Below, piece by piece: positions 41,698-51,265 of a DNA stretch of 64,000 bases. A program made the position numbers and the translations under genes. This DNA comes from Actinocatenispora sera (GTDB taxonomy: Bacteria; Actinomycetota; Actinomycetes; Mycobacteriales; Micromonosporaceae), in contig NZ_AP023354.1 of the NCBI RefSeq assembly GCF_018324685.1, positions 620,001 to 684,000 on the forward strand. The letters are read 5' to 3'. Each line of letters begins with the position of its first letter. The first letter of the stretch is position 1. Below the pieces are notes generated by a model. The model did not search any database and was not told the origin of the DNA. It worked only from the letters and a program-made list of their open reading frames with translations.

Positions 41698-43059
41698 TCA
41701 GTCGGCCGCCGCGGCTGCGGCGGTGGCCGCGCGTTCGGCGTCCACCTGCTGCTTGTGCGCTAGGCCGTCGCGACCGTCGTACCGGCGGAACGCGGGCAGC
41801 GCCACCGCCAGCGCGATCGTGGTCAGTACGCACAGCACGCCACCCGAGACGATCGACCCGGTGACGCCGGTGAACCGGGCGACCACGCCGCCGCGCAGGT
41901 TGCCCAGCGACGGTCCGCTGGTGTAGCTGAGCATCTCGACGCCGGCGAGCCGGCCGCGCAGGTGGTCGGGGATGGTCTGGTTCCAGACGATGCCGCGGAA
42001 CATGCCGCTGATCTGGTCCGCGGCGCCCGCCACCGCGAGGCACAGCAGCGCCAGCCACAGCGTCGGCGCCAGACCGAACCCCGCGATCGCCAGCCCCCAG
42101 GCCGCCGCCGCAACGATGATCATCATGCCGTGCCGGTGCACCCGGCCGGTCCAGCCGGAGCTGACCGAGGCGACCAGGCCACCGACCGACTCGGCCGTGT
42201 ACAGCATGCCGAGCACGGTCGGTCCGCCCAGCCGGTCGGCGACGAACGGGTACAGCGCGAGCGGCATGCCGAAGAACATCGCGTTGATGTCCACCAGGTA
42301 CGTGCCCAGCAGCTCCTTGCGGCTCCCCGCGTACCGCAGGCCGGTGATCACCCCGCGCACGCTGGGGCGGTCCGCGTCCGGCGGCGGCGGTACCGCGCGC
42401 ACCGCGATCAGGCAGCCCAGCGACACCGCGAACGTCAACAGGTCCAGCCCGTACGCGGCGGGCAGGCCGACCCAGGCGATCAGCGCACCGCCCAGCAGCG
42501 GTCCGATCAGCGAGCCGACGGTGCTGCGCATCGAGTTCAGCGCGCTGGCGGCGGGCAGTTCGTCCGGGGTGACCAGCCGCGGCATCATCGAGTCCAGCGC
42601 CGGCCGCTGCAGCCCGTCGAGGGTGGCGCTGATCGCCGCGATCGCGTACAACAGCCACAACTGCGGCGAGGGCAGCAGCGCGTTGGCGACCAGGATCGCG
42701 GTGAGCAGGGTGAAGCCGACCTCGGCGCCGAGTACCAGCTTGCGCCGGTCCAGGTAGTCCGCGAGCGCGCCGCCCAGCAGCGCGGTCACCAGCAGCGGCG
42801 CGAACTCCACGATGCCGAGCAGGCCGACCAGCAGTGGCGAGTCGGTGAGCGTCGCCACCTGGTACGGGATGGCGATGTAGGTGACCATCGAGCCGAGGAA
42901 GGACACGCCCGCAGCCAGGTACGTGAGCCGGAAGTCCCGGGAGGTACGCAGCGGGGTGACATCCAGCGCCCAGCGGCGCCAACCGATCACGGCCACGCCC
43001 GGAATCCTGTCCGCTGCGGCCGCCGCGCGCGACGCAATTTCGCGGGTACCCTGCCGCAT
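41698..43059 (-). CDS. MFS transporter, macrolide-efflux type
   Basis: 453 residues, about 10-12 membrane segments. Opens with PLRTSRDFRLTYLAAGVSFLGSMVTYIAIPYQVATLT, like the DinF/MefA-type and tetracycline-like exporters annotated as MFS_3. The A-motif region GGALADYLDRRKLV lies in the second loop. ATG 43059 is used; a GTG at 42997 would remove 21 residues without loss of the first helix. Divergent from the acyl-CoA ligase gene with only 42 bp between starts. Confidence 0.88.
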   Translation of the reverse strand: MRQGTREIASRAAAAADRIPGVAVIGWRRWALDVTPLRTSRDFRLTYLAAGVSFLGSMVTYIAIPYQVATLTDSPLLVGLLGIVEFAPLLVTALLGGALADYLDRRKLVLGAEVGFTLLTAILVANALLPSPQLWLLYAIAAISATLDGLQRPALDSMMPRLVTPDELPAASALNSMRSTVGSLIGPLLGGALIAWVGLPAAYGLDLLTFAVSLGCLIAVRAVPPPPDADRPSVRGVITGLRYAGSRKELLGTYLVDINAMFFGMPLALYPFVADRLGGPTVLGMLYTAESVGGLVASVSSGWTGRVHRHGMMIIVAAAAWGLAIAGFGLAPTLWLALLCLAVAGAADQISGMFRGIVWNQTIPDHLRGRLAGVEMLSYTSGPSLGNLRGGVVARFTGVTGSIVSGGVLCVLTTIALAVALPAFRRYDGRDGLAHKQQVDAERAATAAAAAAD

Positions 43060-43101
43060 CGACGGGTACCGAATTGTGACGGCGGCCACTAACGTGTGAT
43101 C

Positions 43102-44799
43102 ATGCGGAGCACGATGCAGGAGTGGCCGCTTCGGCTGAGCCACGTCCTTGACTACGGCAGCACGGTGCATGCCGACACCGAGATCCTGACCTGGACCGGT
43201 ACGGCGGCGCGGACCACCACCAACGCCGAGATCGGCCGGCTGGCCGCGCGACTCGCGCACGGGCTGCGCGAGCTCGGGGTGCGCGGCGACGACCGGGTCG
43301 CCACGTTCTGCTGGAACAACGACGTGCACCTGGCCGCCTACCTGGCCGTGCCGGCGATGGGTGCGGTGCTGCACCCGCTCAACATCCGGCTCCCCGCCGA
43401 CCATCTGGCGTACTCGGCGAACCAGGTAGCCGACAAGGTCGTCCTGGTCGACAGCACGCTGATCCCGGCGCTGGCACCGATCCTGCCGAAACTGTCCACA
43501 GTGGAGCACGTGGTGGTGGTCGGGGACGGCGACGTCGAGCCGCTCGCCGCCGCCGGCAAGCCGGTACACCGGTTCGAGGAGCTGGTCGGCTCGCAGCCGG
43601 ACACGTTCGACTGGCAGTACGACGGGGACGAGACCGAGGCGGCGGCCATCTGCTACAGCTCCGGTACGGTCGGGCTGCCCAAGGGCGTCGCCTACTCGCA
43701 CCGCTCGATCTGGCTGCACTCCATGCAGATCGCGGCCGCCGGCTCGTTCGGCTTCGCGCCGACCACCCGATCGCTCGTCGTGGTGCCGATGTTCCACGTC
43801 ATGGCCTGGGGCATGCCGCACGCGGCGTTCATGACCGGCGCCGGGCTGCTGATGCCGGACCGGTTCCTCACCCCGGAACCGCTCGCCGCGATGATCGCCG
43901 CCGCCAAGCCCACGCACGGCGCCGCCGTGCCGTCGATCTGGACCGGCCTGCTCGCGTACCTGAACGCGCATCCCACCGACACGTCCACGCTCAAGGAGGT
44001 CGTCGTCGGCGGCTCCGCCTGCCCGGAATCGCTGATGCGCGGCTTCGACGAGCACGGCATCCGGATCGTGCACGCCTGGGGCATGACCGAGACCTCGCCG
44101 CTCGGCTCCATCGCCCGGCCGCCGGCCGGCGTCACCGGCGACGAGCTGTGGCGGTACCGGCTCAGCCAGGGCCAGATCCCCGCCTCCGTGCAGGCCCGGA
44201 TCGTCGCACCGGACGGCAGCATCGCACCCCGGGACGGCGAGACCGTCGGCGAGCTGGAGGTCGCCGGACCGTGGATCACCGGCCGCTACCTCGACTCCGA
44301 CGAGCCCGCCCCGGGCGGAGTCCCGAGTCGCCAACCCGGCAGCCCAGCAGCGAGTCGGGACTCCGACAGGTTCGACGACGGCTGGCTGCGCACCGGCGAC
44401 GTCGGCACGCTGAGCGCCGACGGCTACATCACCCTGACCGACCGGGCCAAGGACGTGATCAAGTCCGGCGGCGAGTGGATCAGCTCGGTCGAGCTGGAGA
44501 ACCACCTGATGGCGCACCCGGCGGTACTGGAGGCCGCGGTCGTCGGTGTTCCCGACCCGAGGTGGGAGGAGCGCCCGCTCGCCTCGGTGGTACTTCGCGA
44601 CGGCGCCACCGCCACCCCCGAGGAGCTGCGCGACTTCCTCGCCGACCGGATCCCGCGCTGGCAGCTGCCGGAACGCTGGACGTTCCTCACCGAGGTACCG
44701 AAGACGACGGTTGGCAAGTTCGACAAGAAGGTGATCCGCCGCCGGTACGCCGAGGGCGACCTCGCGGTACGCAATCTCAAGGAGTCCGCACCGGAGTGA
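43102..44799 (+). CDS. Fatty-acyl-CoA synthetase (AMP-binding)
   Basis: Activates fatty acids to acyl-CoA through an acyl-AMP. 565 residues. P-loop-type motif YSSGTVGLPKGVAYSHRS (usually YTSGTTGxPKG), the A5 motif AWGMTETSPLG, the TGDVG motif and the catalytic Lys in GKFDKKVIRR. ATG 43102 (MRSTMQEWP) matches the usual start; a GTG at 43096 is in frame. Between GRYLDSDEP and DRFDDGWLRTGD there is a Pro/Ser/Arg insertion encoded by a palindromic DNA segment. Confidence 0.93.
   Translation: MRSTMQEWPLRLSHVLDYGSTVHADTEILTWTGTAARTTTNAEIGRLAARLAHGLRELGVRGDDRVATFCWNNDVHLAAYLAVPAMGAVLHPLNIRLPADHLAYSANQVADKVVLVDSTLIPALAPILPKLSTVEHVVVVGDGDVEPLAAAGKPVHRFEELVGSQPDTFDWQYDGDETEAAAICYSSGTVGLPKGVAYSHRSIWLHSMQIAAAGSFGFAPTTRSLVVVPMFHVMAWGMPHAAFMTGAGLLMPDRFLTPEPLAAMIAAAKPTHGAAVPSIWTGLLAYLNAHPTDTSTLKEVVVGGSACPESLMRGFDEHGIRIVHAWGMTETSPLGSIARPPAGVTGDELWRYRLSQGQIPASVQARIVAPDGSIAPRDGETVGELEVAGPWITGRYLDSDEPAPGGVPSRQPGSPAASRDSDRFDDGWLRTGDVGTLSADGYITLTDRAKDVIKSGGEWISSVELENHLMAHPAVLEAAVVGVPDPRWEERPLASVVLRDGATATPEELRDFLADRIPRWQLPERWTFLTEVPKTTVGKFDKKVIRRRYAEGDLAVRNLKESAPE
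44316..44365. repeat. Palindromic insertion inside the acyl-CoA synthetase gene
   Basis: CGGAGTCCCGAGTCG (44316-44330) and CGAGTCGGGACTCCG (44351-44365) are inverted repeats with one mismatch and a 20-bp loop. It encodes an in-frame insertion of about 17 residues where homologues have a short loop, so it looks like an inserted repeat element (REP or MITE type). Confidence 0.7.
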
Positions 44800-44860
44800 G
44801 CCCGGCCGCTGGCCCCGGCGCCTCTCGGGGATCCACCGGATTCCGGCACTCGTGTTTTTC

Positions 44861-44890
44861 GGGGTCGTCACCGATATCGGTGACGACCCC
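44861..44890. promoter_or_regulatory. 30-bp perfect palindrome, probable operator
   Basis: GGGGTCGTCACCGAT followed by its exact reverse complement (ATCGGTGACGACCCC), centred on GATATC with no loop. It ends 21 bp before the ATG at 44912 and would overlap the -35 region of a promoter with -10 TACGCT at 44899-44904. Length and lack of loop suggest a dimeric repressor site rather than a terminator. Confidence 0.8.
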
Positions 44891-44911
44891 GGCGTTCCTA
44901 CGCTTCCTGGC

Positions 44912-45625
44912 ATGACCGCCACCCCACCGATCCCCGCCACCGGAACACCCTCGCCCGACGGCTCCGGTACCGCACCTCCCGGCGACGGCGACGCGCAGCC
45001 GCGCCAGTTCGCCCTCACCGTCCTCGTCGCGGCACCCGCCGCCTGGTTCTTCGGCTGGGTCGTCATGCGGGTACGCACCACGCACGGCCCCGGTGCCGCC
45101 TGGACCACCGCGCACTCGCTGTGGATCGTCGCGTTCACCATGTTCGCGATCGGCTGCGTCGGCCTCGCCCGGCTCGTCGGGTCCCGCCGGCTCGTCGGGC
45201 AGGGCCGGGCGACCGGGCCGGGCCACGCCGTGCTGGTCGCCGCCACGACGGTCGCCCTCGTCGGGGCGGTACTGACCGGACTACAGATGGTGCTCGACCT
45301 GATCGTCGGGTTCGCGCCGACCGAGGCCGCGATGGACGACCGGTACGATGCGCTGTTCGCCGTACCCGGAGTGCACCTGGTCTGCTACACGCTCGCCCCG
45401 ATCGTCTTCTACGTCGGGCTGCTCGCGCTGCTGGTGCTCGGCGCGGTGCGGCGAACGGCGCCGGTGGCGCTGGTCGTACTGGCCGGATGCGGGATCCTCG
45501 CCGCGGGCATCGGGCACGGGCTGCCCGGCATGCTGCGGCTGGTCGAAGGCGCCGGCGGGCTGCTCATCCTCGGCGCCCTCGCCAGCATCGTGCGGACCCG
45601 TGGCGGTGCCTTACCGCCGGCCTGA
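44912..45625 (+). CDS. Polytopic membrane protein, probably from a leaderless mRNA
   Basis: 237 residues: a Pro/Thr/Gly N-terminus (30 residues) then six or seven helices. No family recognised; it resembles small uncharacterised actinobacterial membrane proteins. No ribosome binding site precedes the ATG, and a possible -10 (TACGCT) ends 7 bp before it, so a leaderless transcript is likely. The palindrome just upstream implies tight control. A terminator shared with ppa follows. Confidence 0.75.
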   Translation: MTATPPIPATGTPSPDGSGTAPPGDGDAQPRQFALTVLVAAPAAWFFGWVVMRVRTTHGPGAAWTTAHSLWIVAFTMFAIGCVGLARLVGSRRLVGQGRATGPGHAVLVAATTVALVGAVLTGLQMVLDLIVGFAPTEAAMDDRYDALFAVPGVHLVCYTLAPIVFYVGLLALLVLGAVRRTAPVALVVLAGCGILAAGIGHGLPGMLRLVEGAGGLLILGALASIVRTRGGALPPA

Positions 45626-45638
45626 CCACCGGAGACGC

Positions 45639-45669
45639 CGAAGCCCCGGCGCAGTGCGGCGGGGCTTCG
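45639..45669. terminator. Terminator between the membrane protein gene and ppa
   Basis: CGAAGCCCCG (45639-45648) and CGGGGCTTCG (45660-45669) form a 10-bp stem. It lies between convergent genes ending at 45625 and 45685. Confidence 0.75.
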
Positions 45670-45684
45670 TGGCGGGCGTGCGGC

Positions 45685-46218
45685 TCAGACGCCGGGGAAC
45701 GGGTGCACGCCCGGGTCGTGGTACTCGCCGGCCGCCACCGCCTCCTTGTACCGGGTGAAGGAGCGCTCGATCTCGGCCTCCGCCTCGACCCGGCCGACCC
45801 AGTCGGCGCCCTCGACGCTCTTGCCCGGCTCCAGGTCCTTGTAGACCTCGAAGAAGTGCTGGATCTCCAGCTTCTCGAACTCCGGCATGTGATGCACGTC
45901 GCGCAGGTGGTCCTGGCGCGGGTCACCGGCCGGTACGCAGAGCAGCTTGTCGTCCGGGCCGCTCTCGTCGGTCATCCGGAACATGCCGATCGCCCGGCAC
46001 CGGATCAGGCAACCCGGGAACGTCGGCTCCCGCAACAGCACCAACGCATCCAGCGGGTCACCGTCCTGGCCCAGGGTCAGCTCGACGAACCCGTAGTCGG
46101 CCGGGTACTGGGTCGCGGTGAACAGGGTGCGGTCCAGCCGGATACGGCCGGTGGCGTGATCCACCTCGTACTTGTTGCGCTGACCCTTGGGGATCTCGAT
46201 GGTGACGTCGAACTCCAC
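45685..46218 (-). CDS. ppa: Inorganic pyrophosphatase
   Basis: Hydrolyses pyrophosphate. 177 residues. Family I signature: [20 protein letters not shown] at the start, YPADYGFV, and the metal-binding [10 protein letters not shown] block with its aspartates. GTG start at 46218, as only the downstream residues are conserved. Divergent from the dacB-like gene, the same arrangement as Rv3628 and Rv3627c in M. tuberculosis. Confidence 0.95.
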   Translation of the reverse strand: MEFDVTIEIPKGQRNKYEVDHATGRIRLDRTLFTATQYPADYGFVELTLGQDGDPLDALVLLREPTFPGCLIRCRAIGMFRMTDESGPDDKLLCVPAGDPRQDHLRDVHHMPEFEKLEIQHFFEVYKDLEPGKSVEGADWVGRVEAEAEIERSFTRYKEAVAAGEYHDPGVHPFPGV

Positions 46219-46406
46219 GCCCCGGTCCTCCAGTTCGCTCCCGGCAGCGTGGGCCACCGGCGACAATGACTTTTGCCCGGCCGGTCGGTGCGGCGGTGCG
46301 CCTGCCCGAGTCGGCGATCCACGACGCCGGCCCCGGTGCCGGCTGTCACGCGGTATTCGTCCAGTAGTCTCGCCCAGGTGCGCCGGGGAGGCAGCGGGAG
46401 GGGCTT

Positions 46407-49400
46407 GTGACGGGAGATTGCACACACCCTAACGACCATTCTTCGGACGGTTCGCCCCCGTCGGATATAAACGCCCCGGTCGAACAGAACACGAAAGATC
46501 ACTCCGAGCCAGGCAATCCAGACGACACTCCCGATCCGGCCCCGCACACCGCCTCTACTGCCGACACGGACGCCGCCGGCGAGCCCGGCGACGATGGCGC
46601 TCGTACCAGCCCGGCCGACGCCACCGCTGCCACCAGCACCGACGACCGCGCCGGCGCCACCGATCCCGCCAGCACCGGCGATCCCGATGGGCTGAGCGGC
46701 ACCGCCGATCCTGGCGATCCCGGTGACCCGACCGGCACGGCCGATCCCGGCGACCAGGCGGGTCATGCCGATGCTGGTACCGAAGCTGCTGGTACCGAAG
46801 CTGCTGGTACCGAAGCCAACCAGGCTCCGCCCGCAACCGGTGCGATCGCACCGGACCGGGAACCGGCCGGCCGATCCACCCCCGAACCCGGCGTCGAGAC
46901 CGAGGCCGGCACGGTCGGAACCGCACCCGACCGCGGCACCGCCGAGCCACCGGATTCTGCTCCACCGCCCGAATCCGGCCCCGTACCTGAGCACGGCACC
47001 GAACCCGAGCCGAGCATCTCGCCGGAGCAAGACACCGGACCCGGCCCGGAGCGAGGCACCGGACCCGGAGCGAGCGCCACATCCGGATCGCGTACCGCAG
47101 CCGCGCCAGGCACCGGGCCCGAGCCGGGCAGCGCAGCCGAATCGACCGCGGAATCCGACCCTGGCCCCGACTCGGACGCCGCCGCCCGAGGGGAGAATGC
47201 CGCACCCGAATCGGGCACGGAACCGGCACCGATCGCTGCCGCCGAACCCGGCCCGGCGGGCCAAGCCGAGCCCGAGCCGAGCAGCGCAGCCGAAAACGCC
47301 GAAGGCGACCGCACCGCAGGCGAAGCCGGCGAGCGGCCCGCGCACGCGGCGCACGACGGCACGCTGAACGAAGCCGGAGACGGCACTGCGGCCGCCGACC
47401 CCAGCCGCCCGGACGAGGCCAGAACGGCCGCCAGCACCCGCCCCACGGACGACAGCGGAGCCGCCGCCAGCACCGGCCCGGTCGGCGAGAGCGGGGTCGC
47501 CGCCAGCACCAGCCCTGCAGGCGAGGGCCGGGTCGCCGCCAGCACCAGCCCTGCGGCAGAGAGCGGTGTCGCCGCCGGCACCGGCCGCACGGACGAGAGC
47601 GGTGTCGCCGCCGACATCGGCCGCACGGACGACGGGACCGAGGCCGCGGCGAGCGCCGGCCGTACGGGCGGGGCCGACGCGGATCCCGGCACCGGCAAGG
47701 CTTCCGGCACCGAGCCCGATGGGCGGGGCGGGTCCGCGCCGCCCGGTGGTGGCGACCGGATCGAGCAGACGAGTACCGACAGCACGCAGATCCTGGATCT
47801 GTCCGGCCTGCGCTGGGCAGGGCCGCACGAGCCGCCGGCGACCCGGATGCCGCCGCCCGGTACCGATTCCCCGGCCGGCCAGGGGCGGCAACCCGGCCCG
47901 GTGGGCCGGGCGCAGCAATCCGAGCCCGCGCCGAGCGAAGCGGTGGCGCCGGAAGGGTCGCCGGATGGGCGGGGCAACCGGCCGGGCTGGCCGATCGAGC
48001 CGACCCCGTCGCTCGGTGCACCCCCGCCGGTCGAACCGATCGAAGCGGGACCGTCCCGCGGACCGGTGTCCGGCGACTCGACGCCGCGCGGCCGGGCGAT
48101 GGTCCGGCCGCCCGCGGCGCCGCCGGCCCGGGGCACCGCATCGGTCGCCCCCGGCGAGCCGGCCGCGTCGTCCACCGAGCCGGCTGCGCCGACCGCCGGC
48201 CCACCGGCGTCCACCACCGGCCCCCGCGCGCCGGCCCCCGCGCCACCCGCATCCGCCGCCACGGGAACGCCGCAGGGCGCCGAACCACCGACCCAGGCGT
48301 TGCCGGCGCCGGGCGCGGCCGAACCATCCACGACGCGGATCCCGGCAGCCGCCGAGTCGTGGGCCCCCGACCGGGACACCGCGGCACCGGACGCGGCTGG
48401 GCCGGGCGCCCGGCAACTCCCGGACGGCTGGCGGGCCGGCACCACCTCGGCCACCGGTACCGCCCAGGTTCCGCCGGCCGCTACCGAGCCGGCAGCCGGA
48501 ACCGGATGGTTTTCCGCCCCGCCCACAACATCGCAGGACGCCTCCACGGCAAGCCCGGCCCAGGGTCCGGCCGCATCCGGGACAGCGCAGGCTCCCCCCA
48601 CCGCGAGCCCGGCCCAGGGTCCAGCCGCATCCGGGACAGCGCGGGTTCCTTCCACGGCGAGCCCGGCGCAGGGGCCCGCCGCATCCCGGACCGCGCAGGG
48701 GCCGGCCGCATCGGGGACGGCGCAGGTCTCCCCCGCGCCCGGAACATCGCAGGGTCCCTCCACGGCGAGCCCGGCGCAGGCGCCCGCCGCATCGGGGACG
48801 GCGCAGGTTTCCCCCCCGTCCGGGTCGGCACAGGTTCGTGGTGTGGCGGGGACCGCGGCGGCGGCGCAGGGCGGCGGCGAGGCGCTTTCGGCGCACGGCG
48901 ATGCGGGCACCGGTGCGGCACCCGAGGTACCGGCAGAGCCGCCGACGTTGCGGTTGCCGGCACGTCCGCCGATGCCGCCACCGCCGGCGGACGTGCCACC
49001 GCCGGCGCGGCGACCGGGCCGGCCGAACCGGATCCTGATCGGCGCGCTCGCCGCGCTGGGCGTGCTGGTACTGATTGCCGGCGGTCTGGTGGTCTTCCGG
49101 CCGGGCCCGGTGGAGAAGCTGTTCGCCGGGGCCGCGACGCCGTCCCCGTCGCCGTCGACCGCGGCGCCGAAGCCGGTGCTGTCGCCGGTGTCCGGTGCGG
49201 CGGCGCCCACCCCGGCCGGGGTGGCGCGGGCGCTCGGCCCGAAACTGACCGACCCGCGGCTCGGCGCCCGTACCGCGGTGTCGGTGGTCGACGTGGCGAC
49301 CAACAGCGCCCTGTACGGCAAGACGCCGGATGCGATGGAGGTGCCGGCGTCGGTGACGAAACTGGTCACCGCGTCGGCGGTGCTGACCGTACGCGGCCCC

Positions 49401-50390
49401 ACGTACCGGCTGACCACGAGCGTGGTGGCCGGCTCGAAGCCGGGCGAGGTCGTCCTGGTCGGCGGCGGTGACCCGACCCTGGCCACCAACGGCCACAGCA
49501 TCTATCCCGAGGCGGCCCGGCTGGACAAGCTCGCCGACCAGGTCAAGAAGGCGCTGCACGGCGTCAAGCCGACCCGGGTACTGGTGGACTCGTCGCTGTT
49601 CGGCGGCCCCGGCACCGGCCCCGGCTGGGACGGCGACATCGTGTCCGGCGGGGACGCCGCGCCGATCCGGCCGGTCATGCTCAACGGCGGCCGGGTCGAC
49701 CCGAACGGTGCCACCGCGGTCCGCACCACCGAGCCGGACCTGGACGCCGGCCGCAAGCTGGCCCAGTTCATCGGCGCCCCGACGAACACGGTGACGCACG
49801 GCAAGGCGCCGTCCGGTGCCCGGCGTCTCGGCGCCGTCAAGTCGCCGCCGCTGCTGCACCTGATCGAGATGATGCTGCAGCACAGCGACAACGTGATCGC
49901 CGAGACGATGGCCCGCCAGGTGGCGCTCGCCGAAGGCAAACCGGCCACGTTCGCCGGCGGCGCGGCGGCGACCACCGAGGTGATCAAGCGGCTCGGCCTG
50001 AACACCGCCGGGCTGCAGTTGCACGACGGCAGCGGGCTCTCCCGCAAGGACCGGATCTCGCCGTCGTTCCTGACCAGCCTGCTGACCTCGATCACCGACG
50101 GCAAGCACCCGAAGCTGTGGCCGGTGTGGACCGGGATGCCGGTCGCCGGCTACAGCGGCACGCTGCTCAACCGGTACACGTCGTCGGCCGGGGACGCCCG
50201 GGGTGCCGGCATGATCCGGGCCAAGACCGGCAGCCTCAACGGCACCAGCACCCTGGCCGGCCTGGTACTCGACTCCGACGGGCGGCTGCTCGCGTTCGCG
50301 ATGATGGCCGAGGGCGTCACCGACTGGGGTGGTGCCGAAGCCGCCCTGGACGTGGCCGCCACCACGCTGGTCGGCTGCGGCTGCCGGTGA
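46407..50390 (+). CDS. D-Ala-D-Ala carboxypeptidase/endopeptidase (S13, DacB-like) with a giant disordered N-terminus
   Basis: 1327 residues. Residues 1-870 are low-complexity Ala/Pro/Thr/Glu/Gly, with tandem units (GTEAA x3; repeated [21 protein letters not shown]). A membrane helix (about 874-896) follows, then an extracytoplasmic S13 penicillin-binding domain: SVTK (Ser982), SDN (1160) and KTG (1273), all present. The family lacks such a long cytoplasmic region; typical length is 450-550. GTG 46407 after GCGGGAGGGG. It trims or cuts peptidoglycan stem peptides. Next: intergenic element, then the metalloprotease. Confidence 0.9.
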   Translation: MTGDCTHPNDHSSDGSPPSDINAPVEQNTKDHSEPGNPDDTPDPAPHTASTADTDAAGEPGDDGARTSPADATAATSTDDRAGATDPASTGDPDGLSGTADPGDPGDPTGTADPGDQAGHADAGTEAAGTEAAGTEANQAPPATGAIAPDREPAGRSTPEPGVETEAGTVGTAPDRGTAEPPDSAPPPESGPVPEHGTEPEPSISPEQDTGPGPERGTGPGASATSGSRTAAAPGTGPEPGSAAESTAESDPGPDSDAAARGENAAPESGTEPAPIAAAEPGPAGQAEPEPSSAAENAEGDRTAGEAGERPAHAAHDGTLNEAGDGTAAADPSRPDEARTAASTRPTDDSGAAASTGPVGESGVAASTSPAGEGRVAASTSPAAESGVAAGTGRTDESGVAADIGRTDDGTEAAASAGRTGGADADPGTGKASGTEPDGRGGSAPPGGGDRIEQTSTDSTQILDLSGLRWAGPHEPPATRMPPPGTDSPAGQGRQPGPVGRAQQSEPAPSEAVAPEGSPDGRGNRPGWPIEPTPSLGAPPPVEPIEAGPSRGPVSGDSTPRGRAMVRPPAAPPARGTASVAPGEPAASSTEPAAPTAGPPASTTGPRAPAPAPPASAATGTPQGAEPPTQALPAPGAAEPSTTRIPAAAESWAPDRDTAAPDAAGPGARQLPDGWRAGTTSATGTAQVPPAATEPAAGTGWFSAPPTTSQDASTASPAQGPAASGTAQAPPTASPAQGPAASGTARVPSTASPAQGPAASRTAQGPAASGTAQVSPAPGTSQGPSTASPAQAPAASGTAQVSPPSGSAQVRGVAGTAAAAQGGGEALSAHGDAGTGAAPEVPAEPPTLRLPARPPMPPPPADVPPPARRPGRPNRILIGALAALGVLVLIAGGLVVFRPGPVEKLFAGAATPSPSPSTAAPKPVLSPVSGAAAPTPAGVARALGPKLTDPRLGARTAVSVVDVATNSALYGKTPDAMEVPASVTKLVTASAVLTVRGPTYRLTTSVVAGSKPGEVVLVGGGDPTLATNGHSIYPEAARLDKLADQVKKALHGVKPTRVLVDSSLFGGPGTGPGWDGDIVSGGDAAPIRPVMLNGGRVDPNGATAVRTTEPDLDAGRKLAQFIGAPTNTVTHGKAPSGARRLGAVKSPPLLHLIEMMLQHSDNVIAETMARQVALAEGKPATFAGGAAATTEVIKRLGLNTAGLQLHDGSGLSRKDRISPSFLTSLLTSITDGKHPKLWPVWTGMPVAGYSGTLLNRYTSSAGDARGAGMIRAKTGSLNGTSTLAGLVLDSDGRLLAFAMMAEGVTDWGGAEAALDVAATTLVGCGCR
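46773..46816 (+). repeat. 15-bp tandem repeat in the dacB-like gene
   Basis: Three copies of GCTGGTACCGAAGCT encode AGTEA units in the disordered N-terminus. Further longer units (about 45-60 bp, encoding [14 protein letters not shown]) run from about 48540 to 48830. Confidence 0.85.
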
Positions 50391-50430
50391 CCTGGCGTCT
50401 CCCGGTACCGAGCCGCCTGGTCACCGCCCC

Positions 50431-50651
50431 CCACCGCTCCCGCTGGGTGCTGGCGGTGTGAAGCCCACCCCTGTCCGACCCTGCGCTTCCGGCGTGCTGG
50501 CGCCAACGCCCGCTCTGCCCGGCGCCGCGCGCTCGGCGTGCGGGTGTAAAGGCCACCTCTGTTCGCCGCTTTACCCCGCGTGGGGGAATGCGAGGAGAGG
50601 GCTTCGCCCCCTCCTCGCGCTCCTTCCCCGCCAAGGGGATTCCCCTTGGCC
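50431..50651 (-). repeat. Structured repeat element, copy 1 (inverted)
   Basis: Read on the minus strand it has a hairpin GCCAAGGGG/CCCCTTGGC (50630-50650), a hairpin GCGAGGAG...CTCCTCGC with GGGC/GCCC top (50590-50618), the block GAACAGAGGTGG then CTTTAC (50546-50564), and GC-rich tandem units of about 41 bp. The same order occurs in copy 2. Confidence 0.75.
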
Positions 50652-50917
50652 ATCCCCTTACCCATCCCGGTGACGATGCCCCTCGACGCCCAGTGCCCGT
50701 CGAAGAAGACCGGGGAACCGGCCCGGCCTACCCATCACGCCAACGCCCGCCTCGCAACGCAACGCGACGCTTCGTCTCCTGGCGGGCCACAGGCGGATGG
50801 GGTTGGTTGTTGGCGTGGCGGGCTCGGCGGCGATGGGTAGGCCGCACCGACACCCCGTAGCTCCGAAACGGGCCAGGCGGGGTCAGGATCTCGTCTCTGG
50901 TTTTCCGGTGGGGGATT

Positions 50918-51138
50918 GTCAAGGGGGCGACTGCCCCCTTGACGGGGAGGGGTGTGGGGAGGGGCGAAGCCCGCTCCCCACGGTCCCCCACGAGGGGTGA
51001 AAAGAGGAACAGAGGTGGGCTTTACCCCACCAGCAGAAGCGCACGCCGGCGCGAACAGGGGGTTGACGCCGCCAGCAAGAGCGCGCCGGCGCGGACGGGG
51101 GTGGGCTTACGCTGCCAGCGCGAGCGCAGCGCGAACGG
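50918..51138 (+). repeat. Structured repeat element, copy 2
   Basis: Hairpin GTCAAGGGGGC/GCCCCCTTGAC (50918-50943), hairpin GTGGGGAG...CTCCCCAC with a GGGCGAAGCCC top (about 50952-50981), the block GAACAGAGGTGGGCTTTAC (51007-51025, 18 of 19 bases as in copy 1), then three units of about 41 bp built on GCCAGCAAGAGCGCGCCGGCG (21 written as variants around GCCAGCAAGAGCGCG). Confidence 0.75.
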
Positions 51139-51265
51139 AGTGGCGCTTCAGCGCCCGACGCCGGACCACATTCCGGACACCCCGGGCAGCACGACGCAGC
51201 CGGAACGAACGAACCGGGGGCGTCGATGCTGGGCGGCCGGCCCGGCAGGCACGTACCGTTGGACC

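Larger units (their letters stand above)
50391..51265. other. Intergenic region of 875 bp between dacB-like and metalloprotease genes
   Basis: Dominated by two inverted copies of a structured repeat element (50431-50651 and 50918-51138) with an unrelated middle of about 265 bp. I see no convincing gene: frames here are short, GC-rich by-products of the repeats. The final 125 bp (51139-51265) should hold the metalloprotease promoter. Confidence 0.7.

Noticed and set aside
50391-51265. Small protein genes in the 875-bp gap
   Set aside because: Open frames overlap the two structured repeat copies in several frames and lack ribosome binding sites. Composition follows the repeats.
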